Shown in pieces: positions 36,306-51,300 of a stretch of DNA of 64,000 bases. The translations under genes were made by a program, and so were the position numbers. The DNA lies in NCBI RefSeq assembly GCF_003594935.2, contig NZ_CP043342.1:2480001-2544000 (forward strand), given 5' to 3'. Position 1 is the first letter of the stretch; each line of letters starts with the position of its first letter. The notes under the pieces were generated by a model. The model did no database searches and was not told where the DNA came from. It saw nothing but the letters and a program-made list of their open reading frames with translations. The DNA is from Enterobacter huaxiensis (lineage in GTDB: Bacteria; Pseudomonadota; Gammaproteobacteria; Enterobacterales; Enterobacteriaceae).

Positions 36306-39300
36306 CCGTTAATCCCTTCAATATTCAGCAGGCGCGTAGTACCGAAGCCGGTGTCCTGCGCGGTTGAAAGACGCAGGTCAACGGTAATGCCGGACGTCGC
36401 ATTGCGGTAATCCACCACGTCCATGCCGCCGGTATTGCTCCAGGTGTCATAGTCGGAATGGGTATTCCAGCCGCCGGAGCCGTTATAGGTATAGGTGCCA
36501 TCCTCTGCGATAAAGGTGTCGTTATACCCGGTACCGGTAATGGTTCCGCTGTGGCCGCCGGTGGCCGCTTCGGCGGTGAGGACATAGCCCTCTTTGCCGT
36601 TACCCGCGTCCAGGCCGGTCCATGTGACGTTATCCGACACGCCGTTAGTGATCTTCACGATCTCCGCCGAGTAGGTTTCGTTCGGATCCAGCCCGTAGAA
36701 ACTCACCAGCGCAGAGGCATCGTTCGAACCAATACCGGACTGGGCGTTGATGATCTGCGAGGCCACCAGCACGCCCGCGGCGTTGTACAGATTGACCGTA
36801 TTGCCGTAGTAGGCGTTGATGCCTTCGCTATCGACAATGTGCAGATGCATCGCGGTACCGTCGGCAACCTTCGCGTTGTTTTGCACCAGTACGACCTTAC
36901 CGTTCTGCTGAGACACCAGCAGGTCTTTCGAACCATCCCAGTTGTAGTCGACGGCGGCCACGCCGGTAACGTTGACCAGGCCGGACGCCAGCTGGCTTGA
37001 GGTCCAGGTCGAGCCGTAACCGTTGTTGGTGAACACGGTTGCGGTCTGCGACGTTCCGTAGGTGCTGAGCTTGATGATGTCCATCTGCCCGTCACCGTTC
37101 CAGTCTACCGCCACCGACAGATAGCCCGCCGAGGCGTTAGAGGCCTCAACCGCGCTCTTGGTCGTGGACAACTGCCCTGCACCGTTGTTGTAGTAAATCA
37201 CCCCGCCATTGTTGTTGTAGCTGGAGCCCAAATAGAGATCCATATAGCCATCGCCGTTAAAGTCCGCCCACGTCATAGAGGCCGCCGTGGTGGTATTCGA
37301 GGCGTTGGCCACAAACACGTTGGTCAGGTTCTGGCCGATAGACAGCGTGCCGTTGCCGTTATTGTTGATCACGGTTAACGAGTACGCGCCGCTGCGGTTG
37401 GTGTGCTGCACAATATCCACCGTACCGTCGTTGTTCAGGTCGACGCCGGAGATCTCACGCCCGGAGTCGAACTGGCCGTAGAATCCGCCTTCCCCGCCGG
37501 TGCCGTCCGGCGTCAGCACGCCGTTGGTGTTCACCAGATAGGTAAGGGAGTCCATACCGGCATCACCGTAGGCCAGGTCAAGATAGCCATCGCCCGTTTT
37601 GTCGTAAGCAATCACGCCGCCGTACCAGATTGTGGTCCCCATCGCCAGCTGGCTGGCGGTGTAGCTGCTGCCATCGTAGGTCCACATTACCTGCGTCGAG
37701 CCGGCATAGGTGTTCTCGGTTGCGAAGATATCCTGCGTGCCGTTACGGTCGAAGTCGGCAGCGGTCTGGCTCACCGCGTAATAGCTACGCGTGTTCGTCA
37801 GGGTATTTGCCGCATACGTCGAATCATCGCTGCTGGAATAGGATTGCCCGTTGGCAATGATATTCCACAGACCGCTGCTGTTCATGCCGATGGCCATAGT
37901 CGAGTTATTTGCATTACCCGCCGTGGTCGCCCAGTCGGTATTCACTGAGGTGGTGTCAATCACCAGGCTGCCGGTCGCCGTGCCCGTAGTATTACCGTTG
38001 CCCGCGCTGCTCTTCACCTGCGCCGTGACGTCGTAGTTCGCCACGCTCAGGGCATCGCTGTCCGGGATCTGCAGATACCAGGTGTTGTGATCCGGGTCGA
38101 CCACCACCGCGCCGCCGGTCTGCGAGGTGTAAGTTTTACCGTTCACCGTCACCACCAGGTACTCCCCGTTTACCAGGTCCGCTGACACCGTGCCGTTAAT
38201 AATCGGCGTGGTATCCGAGGTGGTCTGGGCGGTAATCGCCGCCGTGGTGGTCGGGATGCTGGTATCAACATTCAGCACAAACCCGTCGGATTCCGTGTAG
38301 TTCCCGGCCTTATCGGTCACGCGCAGAATGTAGGTGTGATTTCCGTCGAGCAGGCCATTGTCCTGGAAGGACCAGCTTGCGCTACCGTTCATCGTCACCT
38401 GACCGAGCAGAACGCCGTCGCGGTAAAGCTGCACAATCTCACCGTCGTCCGGCGCGCGGTTAAGCGTACCGTTGATCACCGGAGAGTCGTCGTCGGTAGC
38501 AACGGCGCTGCCAAAGGTGCCCGTGCGTTCGCCTTCACCGTCGGTATAGCTGACTACCGTGCCCACCGTGGATGGTGGCGTAGTATCGACCGTCACCACC
38601 TGCGACGAGGTAGAGCCGACGTTGCCTGCCTGGTCGATGATCCGCACCTGATAGGTGTAATCGCCGTCCGCCAGGTCACGCGTATCGGTATAGCTCCAGC
38701 GCTGGTTGGTAACCGTCGTATCGATCCAGCTATTGCCACCGTCAAGGCTTATCTGCACGCGCTCGTCGCTTGCCAGCGCGCTGCCCAGCGAGCCGTTAAC
38801 GGTCAGCGTGGTGTCCATGGTGATGAAGTCACTGCTGGACTGCCCGGTATCTTCGCTGATGCTGTCAATGGTGATGCCGTACTGCGGCGCCTGTGTATCA
38901 ACCGTCACCGCCTGCGAGGTAGTGGCCCCAACGTTGCCCGCCTGATCCACAACCCGAACCTGGTAGCTGTGGCTACCGTCAGTCAGGGTACGCGTATCGC
39001 TGTAGCTCCACTGGGTTCCGCTTACGGTGGCGTAAACCCAGGTGGTGCCGCCGTCCATGCTCACCTGCACATACTCGCCAGAACCAAGCTGAGCCCCGAG
39101 CGTCCCGTTGAGGGTGTACGAGGTCGAACTGGTCAGGAAGTCGTTGTTATCGAAGCCAGTATCAACGGTGATGTTATCAACGGTCACCGTAATTGCCGCA
39201 TCCGGGGCAACCGTATCGACGGTCACCTGCTGATGGGCGCTGGATCCCACGTTGCCCGCCGCGTCCACTACGCGAACATAGTAGTCGTAGGTCTGGTTAT

Positions 39301-42300
39301 CCAGCGTACGGCCGTCCACGTAGTACCAGCTGTTGCCGGTAACGTTCACGTTCTGCCAGGTCACGCCGCCGTCGATGCTGATCTGGGCATATTCGCCGTC
39401 GGCCAGCGTCGCGCCGAGCGAGCCGTGCAGCGTCAGCGACGTATCGTTAGTGATAAAGTCGCTGCCGCTCAGGCCGGTATCGTCGCTGATGCTGTCGATG
39501 GCGATCGTTTTGCTGGCATCCGGCGCCACGGTATCAATGGTCACCACCTGGCTTGTGGTGGCGCTGATATTCCCGGCGTTGTCAATGACGCGCAGCTGGT
39601 AGTTATAGTCCCCGTCGGCCAGCGTGCGGCCATCCACATACGTCCAGCTCAGGCCGCTGACGCTAACGTCAGTCCATGTGGCACCGCCGTCCAGGCTAAT
39701 CTGCGCGTGGTCGCCGCTGCCCAGGGCCGCGCCGAGCGTCCCCTTCAGGCTGATCTGGTTGTCGCTGGTGATAAAGTCGTTGTTGAACAGACCGGTATCC
39801 TGGGTGACGGAATCCACGGTAATGGTGGTTGCCGCCGGTGCCGTCAGGTCAATCACCACGTCCTGGCTGTCCGTTGCCCCGACGTTGCCCGCGTTATCAA
39901 TGACGCGCACCTGGTACTGGTACGTCCCGTCCGTCAGGGTACGCCCATCGGTGTAGCGCCATGAAGTGCCGGTCACGGTCAGGTCAATCCAGGTTGAACC
40001 ACCGTCCAGGCTGATCTGCGCCTTCTCGTTATTGCCGAGCTGTGCCGACAGCGAACCGTTCACCACCACCTGGCCATCGTTAGTGATGAAATCACTCGCG
40101 CTGAGTCCAGTATCGTTTTGCAGGGAATCAATCGTAATTCCCATTGACGGCGGCGTCAGATCCACGGTCACGTTGTGATTGTCGCTGGCGCTGTTGCCGA
40201 TGGCGTTGCTCACCTGGGCGTTAATCACGTACGCACCGCCGTCTGCCAGCGCGGTCACGTCTGCGCTGCCCAGGGTGTAGCTCCAGCTGCCGTCATTCTG
40301 CACGGTCGTTGTGTACGTTTTGCCGTTGAGCGTAATGGTCACCGTCTGGCCCGCAGGCGCGTCGGTGGTACCGCTGACGACCAGCGGCGTCCCGTGCTCT
40401 GCGGCGTTGACGATATCGTCCTGCGCAAAGGTGTTAATGGTGATGGTTGGGACATCGCCGTTCAGCGTCACGTCGTGCGTTGCGCTGCCCGGATTCCCCG
40501 CCTTATCGTTCACCGTCGCGGTGATGGTGTAGTCACCGTCGGTGAGGCCGAGGAAATCACGGCCCGGCACGAAGACTGACCACGAACCGTCTGCCGCCAC
40601 GGTCGCCTGATAGCTGTGCCCGTTGAAGCCGACGGTTACCGTCTGGCCCTGTTCCGCCGTGGTGGTGCCGCTGATGGTCTGGCCCGCCAGCTGCTCGGCG
40701 TTGTTGACGATATCATCATCCGCCACGGTGCCGATGGTGACGGTTGGCGCCACGGTATCAACCGTTAGGGTGTGCGTGGTCTGGCCGTTGTTACCCGCCT
40801 TATCGTTGACCGACGCATTGACCGTCAGCGCACCTTCGCTGAGAGCGGCCAGGTCTGCCGCAGGGACGTTCAGCGTCCAGGTGCCGTCGTTTGCCACGAC
40901 CGCCGTGTAGGTTTTGCCGCCCAGCGTCACGGTCACGGTTTGACCCGCTTCAGCGCTGGTCGAACCCTGCACGGTCAGCGGCAGCTGTGCTTCCGCCGCG
41001 TTCAGCACGTCGTCGCCCGACAGCGTATTGACGCTGATGACCGGCGCGGTGGTGTCCACGCTGATGCTGTGCGTCGCCGAGGCGCTGTTGCCCGCGCTGT
41101 CCTGCGCGGTAACAGAGACCTGATAGCTCGCGCCGTCGGCCAGTGCGCCCACGTCTGCCGCTGGTACCGTTGTGCTCCAGGAACCGTCGCTCTGAACGGT
41201 AGCCGTGTAGGTCTTGCCGTTCAGGGTCACGGTGACCTGGGTGCCGCTGGCGAACTGCGCGCTTGAGCCGTTAATCACCAGCGAGTTACCCGCTTCTGCC
41301 GCGTTGATCACGTCATCGCCGCTGAGGGTGTTGACGGTCAGCGCAACCGATGCGGTGTTGACCACCACGTCGTGGGTCTGAGTGCTGCTGTTGCCCGCGC
41401 TGTCGGTAATTGTCGCGCTAACGGTCACGGTGCCGTCGGTCAGGGCGGAAATCACGCTGGCCGGAACGCCTACGCTCCAGTAACCGCTGGCGTCAACGGT
41501 GGTGGTGTACTGGTTCGAACCGATGGTGATGACCAGCTTATCGCCGACGCTCGCGCCGGTTGCGGTACCGCTGACGATCTGCGCCTGCCCGTGCTCAACG
41601 CTGTTGATGACGTCATCGCCCGCCACGACGTTAAAGCTAACGGTCGGCGGCGTGGTATCGAGCGTAATCGCTTTGCCCGCACTGCCAGGGTTACCCGCGG
41701 CGTCGCTCACGCTAGCCTGTACGGTGTAGCCGTTGTCCGCCAGCGCGGACAGATCGGCCGCCGGAACGTTCACGCTCCAGACGCCGCCCTGCTGAACCTG
41801 CGCGGTATAGCTATTGCCGCCGAGGGTGACGGTCACCGTCTGGCCGACTTCAGCCGTGGTGGTGCCGGAAATGGCCACGCCCGCAGCCGCTTCGCTGCCG
41901 TTAATCACGTTGTCGCCTGCAACCGTATCAATGCTCACGGCTGGCGCGGTCGCATCCACGCTGTACTCGCGGCCCGCCGAGGCGCTGTTGCCGTTCACGT
42001 TGGTCACGCTGACCTGTACGCTGGCATCGCCGTCTTTCAGACCCGCCAGATCCGCGGACGGCACGGTAGCCGTCCAGTTGCCGTCGCCATCAACCTTCGC
42101 GGTGTAAGATTTGCCGCCAAAAGTGATGGTGACGGTCTGGTTCTCCTCAACGTTCGAGGTGCTGCCTGAGAGCACCAGATCCGCGCCTTTCTCCGCCGCG
42201 TTAATCACGTCGTCGGTGGCAATCGCATCGATGCTAATAGCCACTGCTGACAGATCGACGGTCACGTCATGGCTGATAGTGATCGGGTTGCCCGCGGTGC

Positions 42301-45300
42301 TCTGGCCTGCAACGGTGACGGTCACCGTGCCCGCAGCCAGGGCCCCGACGTCTGCCGCCGGGATCGCCGCGCTCCAGGTGCCGTCTGCCAGGACGGAGGC
42401 CGCATAGCTCTTGCCGTTAACGGTCACGGTGAGCGTGGTGCCTGCCGCCAGCCCGTCGCTTGAGCCGGTGACGATCAGGTTCTGTCCATGCTCGATGCTG
42501 TTGATCACGTCATCGCCCGCGACGGTATCCACGCGCAGGCCCGGCAGGTTGGCGTCGATAGCGATCTCGCGCTCGCCCGCGCCGGTGTTGCCGTGGCCGT
42601 TGGTGACGGTCGCTGACACGGTCAACTCACCGTTGCCCAGCGCGGTGAGGACGGATTCCGGCACGTTGACGGACCAGGTCAGATCGCTCTGCACCGTTGC
42701 GGTGTAGGTGTTGCCGCCAATCGATACGGTGACGGTATTGCCCGCTTCCGCGTTCGCTACTTTGCCGCTGATGGTCTGGCCTGCAGCCACTTCCGCCGCG
42801 TTGATGACGTTGTCACCGGCAACGGTGTTGATGGTCACGGTTGGCAGCGCGGTGTCGACCAGCAGGTTCGCGGTGTTGCTGATGCTGTTGCCCACGCCGT
42901 TGGTTGCCGTCGCGCTCAGGGTGTAGTTCGCTTCACCCAGGCCTGCCAGATCCGCCGCCGGAACCGTCAGGCTCCAGCTGCCGTCCGCCGCCGTGGTCGC
43001 GGTGTAGTTTTTACCGTTCAGGGTCACGGTCACCACGGTGCCTTCCGCCAGGTTGGCGCTGGTGCCAGTAACGTTCAGATCCTGGCCTTTTTCCACCGCG
43101 TTCAGCACGTTATCGCCGCTGATGGCGTTAAAGCCCACGGACGGCAGCCCGGTATCAACGGTAACGCTATGGGTGCCGGATCCGGTATTGCCTGCGGCGT
43201 CGGTAACGGACGCCGTAACCGTCACGGTGCCGTCCTGCAGCGCGGAAATCACGCTCGCCGGTACGCCCACGCTCCAGTTGCCCGCCGCGTCCAGCACGGT
43301 GGTGTACGTCTGCCCGCCAATAGTGACGGTGACCTTATCGCCCGCAGCCGCGCCGGTCGCGGAGCCGCTTACGATCTGCGCCTGCGCGTGTTCGGCCACG
43401 TTAATCACGTCGTCGCCCGCCACGGTGTTAATGGTCACCGCAGGAACGGTCACGTCCACCGTCAGGTTACGATCGACAGACGCCGGGTTACCCGCTTTAT
43501 CGCTGACGCTTGCGGTCACGGTGACGCTGCCGTCGCCAAGCGCGGCCAGATCCGCGGCCGGAACGTTCAGCGTCCAGCTGCCGTCTGCGCCTGTGGTCGT
43601 GGTGTAGTCCTTGCCGTTCAGGCTCACGGTGACCGTCTGCCCCGCTTCCGCGGTGCTGGTGCCGGAAACCGTCAGGTCAGACTGCGCTTCCGCGGCGTTC
43701 AGGATATCGTCAGCCGCCAGGGTATTGATGGTCACGGACGGCGCGGTTGCATCCACGCTGTACTCGCGTCCCGCCGAGGCGCTGTTGCCGTTCACGTTGG
43801 TGACGCTCACCTGCACGCTGGCGTCGCCGTCCTTCAGGCCCGCCAGGTCGGCAGACGGCACGGTGTAGGTCCAGCTGCCGTCGTCATCCACGGTGGTGGT
43901 GTAAATCTTACCGCCGATGCTCAGGGTCACGGTCTGCCCGGCCTCCACGTTGGTGGTCGCACCGGACAGCACCAGATCCGCCCCTTTCTCCGCCGCGTTG
44001 ATCACGTCGTCGATAGCGATGGCGTTAATGCTGATCGCCACGCTCGCCAGATCCACGGTCACGTCGTGGCTGATGGTGATTGGGTTGCCCGCTGAACTGT
44101 CCCCGGTGACGCTTATTTTCACGGTGCCTTCCGGCCACGCGCTCACGTCGGTGGACGGAACCGCCGCGCTCCAGGTACCGTCTGCCAGAACCGTCGCGGA
44201 ATAGTCTTTCCCGTTCACGGTCACGGTCAGCACGGTGCCCGTCGTCATGCCGTCGCTGGAGCCGGTCACGATCAGGTTCTGACCGTGCTCGATGCTGTTG
44301 ATTACGTCGTCACCCGCGACGGTGTCCACGCGCAGGCCCGGCAGGTTGGCGTCGATAGCGATCTCGCGCTCGCCGGAGCCGGTGTTGCCGTGGCCGTTGG
44401 TCACGGTGGCGGTCACGCTCAGGCCGCCGTTGCCCAGCGCGGTCAGCACGTCAGACGGCACGTTCACCGACCAGGTCAGATCGCTCTGCACCGTTGCGGT
44501 ATAGGTGTTGCCGCCGATAGTCACGGTCACGGTATTGCCCGCTTCAGCATGGGCAACGGTACCGCTCAGGGTCTGGCCCGCAGCCACTTCGGCCGCGTTG
44601 ATCACGTTATCGCCCGCCACGGTGTTAATGGTGACGGTTGGCAGCGCGGTGTCGACCAGCAGGTTCGCGGTGTTGCTGATGCTGTTGCCCACGCCGTTGG
44701 TCGCCGTTGCGCTCAGGGTGTAGTTTGCTTCACCCAGCGCAGTCAGATCCGCTGCCGGAACAGTCAGGCGCCACGAGCCGTCCGCGCCGGTTGTTGCCGT
44801 GTAGTTTTTACCGTTCAGGGTCACGGTCACCACGGTGCCTTCCGCCAGGTTGGCGCTGGTGCCGCTGACGTTCAGATCCTGACCTTTTTCCACCGCGTTC
44901 AGCACGTTGTCGCCGCTGAGGGTATCGAAGCCCACGGACGGCAGACCGGTATCAACGGTAACGCTATGGGTGCCGCTGCCGGTATTGCCTGCGGCGTCGG
45001 TCACTGACGCCGTGACGGTCACGGTGCCGTCCTGCAGCGCGGAAATCACGCTCGCCGGCACGCCCACGCTCCAGTTGCCCGCCGCGTCCAGCACGGTGGT
45101 GTACGTCTGTCCGCCAATGGTAACGGTGACCTTATCGCCCGCTGCCGCGCCGGTCGCGGAGCCGCTGATAATCTGCGCCTGATTGTGTTCAGCCACGTTA
45201 ATGACGTCGTCGCCCGCCACGGTATTGATGGTCACCGCAGGAACGGTCACGTCTACCGTCAGGTTGTGGTCGATGGACGCCGGGTTACCCGCCTTGTCGC

Positions 45301-48300
45301 TCACGCTTGCGGTCACGGTGACGCTGCCGTCGCCGAGTGCAGCCAGATCGGCGGCCGGCACGTTCAGGGTCCAGGTGCCGTCAGCACCGACCGTCGTGGT
45401 GTAGTCCTTGCCGTTCAGCGACACGGTCACCGTCTGCCCCGCTTCCGCGGTGCTGGTGCCGGAAACCGTCAGGTCAGACTGCGCTTCCGTGGCGTTCAGG
45501 ATATCGTCGGCCGCCAGGGTATTGATGGTCACGGACGGCGCGGTTGCATCCACGCTGTACTCGCGGCCCGCCGACGCGCTGTTGCCGTTCACGTTGGTGA
45601 CGCTCACCTGCACGCTGGCGTCGCCGTCTTTCAGGCCCGCCAGATCTGCGGACGGCACGGTGTAGGTCCAGCTGCCGTCGTCATCCACGGTGGTGGTGTA
45701 AATCTTACCGCCGATGCTCAGGGTCACGGTCTGACCGGCCTCCACGTTAGTGGTTTCCCCGGACAGCACCAGATCCGCCCCTTTCTCCGCCGCGTTGATC
45801 ACGTCGTCGATAGCGATGGCGTTAATGCTGATCGCCACGCTCGCCAGATCCACAGTCACGTCGTGGCTGATGGTGATTGGGTTGCCCGCCGCGCTGTCAC
45901 CGGTGACGCTTATTTTCACGGTGCCTTCCGGCCACGCGCTCACGTCTGCCGCCGGAACCGCCGCGCTCCAGGTACCGTCTGCCAGAACCGTCGCGGAATA
46001 GTCTTTCCCGTTCACGGTCACGGTCAGCACGGTGCCCGTCGTCATGCCGTCGCTGGAGCCGGTCACGATCAGGTTCTGACCGTGCTCGATGGTGTTGATT
46101 ACGTCGTCACCCGCGACGGTGTCCACGCGCAGGCCCGGCAGGTTGGCGTCGATAGCGATCTCGCGCTCGCCGGAGCCGGTGTTGCCGTGGCCGTTGGTCA
46201 CGGTGGCGGTCACGCTCAGGCCGCCGTTGCCCAGCGCCGTCAGCACGTCAGACGGCACGTTCACCGACCAGGTCAGATCGCTCTGCACCGTTGCGGTATA
46301 GGTGTTGCCGCCGATAGTCACGGTCACGGTATTGCCCGCTTCGGCATTCGCCACGGTGCCGCTCAGGTTCTGGCCTGCAGCCACTTCGGCCGCATTGATC
46401 ACGTTGTCGCCCGCCACGGTGTTGATGGTGACGGTTGGCAGCGCGGTGTCGACCAGCAGGTTCGCGGTGTTGCTCACGCTGTTGCCCACGCCGTTGGTTG
46501 CCGTCGCATTCAGGGTGTAGTTGGCCTGGCCGAGACCGGCCAGGTCCGCTGCCGGAACCGTCAGGCTCCAGCTGCCGTCCGCCGCCGTGGTCGCGGTGTA
46601 GTTTTTGCCGTTGAGGGTCACGGTCACCACGGTGCCTTCCGCCAGGTTGGCGCTGGTGCCAGTAACGTTCAGATCCTGGCCTTTTTCCACCGCGTTCAGC
46701 ACGTTATCGCCGTTGAGGGTATCGAAGCCCACGGACGGCAGCCCGGTATCAACGGTAACGTTATGGGTGCCGGAGCCGGTGTTGCCCGCCGCATCGGTCA
46801 CTGACGCCGTGACGGTCACGGTTCCATCCTGCAGAGCAGAGATGACGCTCGCCGGTACGCCCACGCTCCAGTTGCCCGCCGCGTCCAGCACGGTGGTGTA
46901 CGTCTGGCCGCCAATGGTGACGGTAACCTTATCACCCGCCGCCGCGCCGGTTGCGGAGCCGCTGACGATCTGCGCCTGAGAATGTTCAGCCACGTTAATC
47001 ACGTCGTCGCCCGCCACGGTGTTGATGGTCACCGCAGGAACGGTCACGTCTACCGTCAGGTTGTGGTCGATGGACGCCGGGTTACCGGCCTTGTCACTGA
47101 CCGATGCCGTAATGGTCACGCTACCGTCGGTTAACCCCGCGAGGTCGGCCGCCGGAACGTCCAGCGTCCAGGAGCCGTTAGCGCCTACGGTTGTGGTGTA
47201 GTCTTTGCCGTTCAGGCTCACGGTGACCGTCTGCCCCGCTTCCGCGGTGCTGGTGCCGGAAACCGTCAGGTCAGACTGCGCTTCCGCGGCGTTCAGAATA
47301 TCGTCGGTCGCCAGGGTATTGATGGTCACGGACGGCGCGGTCGCATCCACGCTGTACTCGCGGCCCGCCGACGCGCTGTTGCCGTTCACGTTGGTCACGC
47401 TCACCTGTACGCTGGCGTCGCCGTCTTTCAGGCCCGCCAGGTCGGCCGCCGGGACTGTCGCCGTCCAGTTGCCGTCGACGTCCACGGTCGCAGTGTAGCT
47501 CTTACCGCCAAAGGTGATGCTGACGGTCTGGTTTTCTTCCACGTTGATGGTGGTGCCGGACAGCACCAGATCCGCGCCTTTCTCCGCCGCGTTAATCACG
47601 TCATCGCTGGCAATGGCATCGATGCTGATAGCCACGGTGGCCAGATCTACAGTCACATCGTGGCTGATAGAGACCGGGTTACCCGCCGTGCTTTGCCCTT
47701 CAACGGTCACGGTCACGGTACCTGCGGCGAGCGCGCCGACGTCCGCTGCTGGGATCGCCGCACTCCAGGTGCCGTCTGCCAGTACGGTGGCAGTATAGGT
47801 TTTACCGTTCACGGACACGGTCAGCAGGCTACCTGCCGTCAGGCCGTCGCTGGTACCGGTCACGATGAGATTCTGCCCGTGCTCAATGCTGTTGATCACG
47901 TCATCGCCCGCGACGGTATCGACGCGCAGGCCCGGCAGGTTGGCGTCAATAGTGATATCACGCTCGCCGCTGCCGCTGTTGCCCACGCCGTTGGTTACGT
48001 TCGCGGTCACGGTCAGGTCGCCGTTACCCAGCGCAGTCAGGACCGATTCAGGAACATCGACGGACCAGGACAGATCGCTCTGCACCGTTGCGGTGTAGGT
48101 GTTGCCGCCAATGATAACCGTCACGGTGTTACCCGCTTCGGCATTGACCACCGTACCCGTAATGGTCTGGCCGGTAGCCAGCTCTGACGCGTTGATCACA
48201 TCGTCGCCTGCGACGGTGTTGATGATGACGCCAGGCAGGAGCGACTCCACGTTCACAATGTGCGACGCGCTGGTGCTGTTGCCTACGCTATCCGTCGCCG

Positions 48301-51300
48301 ATGCGGTCACGGTATACAGCGCTTCGCCCAGTTCGCCCACCTGTTCAGCCGGAACGGTAGTAGTCCACTGGCCGTTGCTGTCAACGGTAGCGCTGTAGGC
48401 TTTGCCGTTTAGCATCACGGTCACGATCGCGCCCGCCGCCAGTCCAGAGGCCGTACCGGTGATAGTCAGATCCTGCGTTTTCTCGGTGCTGTTAATGACA
48501 TCATCACCGGAAACGGTGTCGATGGTCAGTACAGGCGCGGTCAGGTTCACTTCCACATCATGGGTCGCGCTATTGCTGTTGCCCGCTTTATCGGTCAACG
48601 CGGCGGTAATGGTGTAATCCCCCGCGGTCAACGCGCTGACGTCAGCCGCAGGTACGCCCACGCTCCAGTTTCCGGAAGCGTCCAGGGTCGCGGTGTAAGA
48701 TTTGTTGTTAATGGTCACGGTGACCACATCGCCCGCTGCCGCACCGGTCACGGAGCCGGTCACGATCAGCGCCTGCGCATGCTCTGCGCTGTTGATCACA
48801 TCATCATCAGAGACGACGTTGATCGTCAGCTGCGGAATCGTGGTATCAACCAGCACATCGCGATCCGCCGAGGCCGGGTTGCCCGCCTTATCGGAGACGG
48901 TCGCCGTCACGGTGTAATTTCCATCGACAATGTTGCCCAGATCCGCCGACGGTACGGTGACGCTCCAGCTGCCGTTCGCCTGCACGGTGGTGGTATAGTC
49001 CACGCCGTTCAAGGTCACCGTAACCGTCTGGCCCGCTTCGGCGTTGCTCACGCCGGTGATGTCCAGATCCTGCTGGGCTTCGGCCGCGTTGATGATGTTG
49101 TTGTCGCTGACGATCTCAATGGAAACCGTTGGCGCGGTGGCATCGACGCTGTATTCGCGCCCTGCCGAGGCGTTGTTACCGTTCACGTTGGTCACGCTGA
49201 CCTGCACGCTGGCATCACCATCTTTCAGGGTAGCTAAATCAGCAGATGGGACGGTCGCCGTCCAGTTACCGCTGGCATCTACCGTCGCGGTGTAGGACTT
49301 TCCGCCGAAGGTGATGTAAACGGTCTGATTTTCTTCCACGTTGCTGGTTGAACCCGAAAGCACCAGGTCCGCGCCTTTTTCCGCCGCGTTCAGCACGTCA
49401 TCGGTGGCAATGGCATCAATGCTGATAGCCACCGTCGCCAGATCCACCGTCACATCGTGGCCGATAGAGACCGGGTTACCCGCCGTGCTTTGCCCTTCAA
49501 CGGTCACGGTGACCGTGCCCGCATTGAGCGCGCTGACGTCCGCTGCCGGTACCGCTGCCGTCCAGGTTCCGTCCGCCAGAACGGTTGCTGCGTAGGTTTT
49601 ACCGTTGATGGTTACGGTCAGCGCAGAGCCTGTAGCCAGCCCCTCGCTCGAGCCGGTAACGATCAGGTTTTGCCCGTGCTCGATGCTGTTGATCACATCA
49701 TCGCCCGCCACGGTATCCACGCGCAGGCCCGGCAGGTTGGCATCAATGGTGATGTCACGCTCGCCCGTGCCGGTGTTGCCGTGACCGTTGGTGACGCTGG
49801 CCGATACGGTCAGATCGCCGTTGCCGAGCGCCGTTAATACGTCAGACGGAACATTTACCGACCAGCTTAAATCGTCCTGAACCGTGGCGGTATAGGTGTT
49901 GCCGCCAACGTTAATAGTGACAGTGTCACCGCTTGCCGCACCGCTAACCTTCCCGCTCAGGGTCTGGCCTGCGGCCACTTCTGCTGCGTTGATAACGTCG
50001 TCGGTAGCAATAGCATTAAGGGTGACCACCGGCAGGGAGCTGTCGACCAGCACGCTGTGGCTGGTGTTTGCGCTGTTGCCCGCGGTATCGGTCACGCCCG
50101 CCGTGACGCTGTAGCTCGCTTCGCCCAGCGCGGAGACGTTTGCCGCCGGAACGGTCACGCTCCAGCTGCCGCTGGCGTCGGTGGTCGCGGTGTAGTTAAT
50201 GCCGTTCAGGGTCACCGTGACGGTGGTGCCTTCCGGCTGGTTGCTGGTACCGGTGAGCAGCAGATCCTGACCCTTCTCGGTCGCGTTGATCACGTCATCG
50301 CCCGCAAGGGTGTTGATGGCAATCACCGGCGCCGTCAGGGAGACGTCCACGTCGTGCGTCGCGGTGGTGCTGTTGCCCGCCCTGTCGGTGAGGGTGGCAG
50401 AGATAGTGTGGTCACCGTTCGCCAGCGCGCCCACGTCTGCCGCCGGAATACCCATGCTCCAGTTGCCGGATGCATCCAGCATCGCGGTGTAATCTTTGCC
50501 GTTCAGGGTCACGGTGATGACGTCACCCGCCTGCGCGCCGCTCACGCTGCCGGAGACGATCAGCGCCTGGCCGTGTTCGGCGATGTTAATGATGTCGTCG
50601 CTTGCCACGACGTTGAAGCTAATCTGCGGCACGGTGGTGTCGACCAGCACAGAAGAACCCGCGCTTGCCGGGTTGCCCGCTTTGTCGGACACGGTCGCCG
50701 TTACCGCCGCGCTGCCGTCGGTGATGCCTGCCATATCGGCTGCCGGGACGTCGAGCGTCCAGGTGCCGTCCGCCTGCACCTGCGCGGTGTACTGGTTACC
50801 GTTGAAGGTCACGGTGACCGTCTGGCCAGCCTCAGCACTTGAGGTGCCGCTCAGGGTCAGGTCCTGCGCCGCTTCAGCCGCATTCAGCATATTGTCGCTG
50901 CTGACGGTATTGATGGTGACCGTCGGCGCGGTGGTATCGACGCTGAATTCCTGCGCGGAAGAGGCAGAATTGCCGTTCACGTTGGTCACGCTGACCTGCA
51001 CGCTGGCGTCGCCGTCCTTCAGGACGGCCAGATCTGCCGCCGGAACGGTGGTTGTCCAGTCGCCGTTCGCGCCCACCGTAGTGGTGTAGGTTTTACCGCC
51101 AACGGTGACGGTCACGGTCTGGCCCGCCTCAACGTTGCTGGAAGTGCCGCTCAGCACCAGGTCCTGGCCTTTTTCCGCCGCGTTAAGCACGTTGTCAGCG
51201 GTGACGCTGTTGATGCTGATTGCCACCGCGGAGAGATCCACATCGACGACGGTGCCAATGGTGACCGGGTTGCCGGAGGTATCCTGCGCGCTGGCGCTGA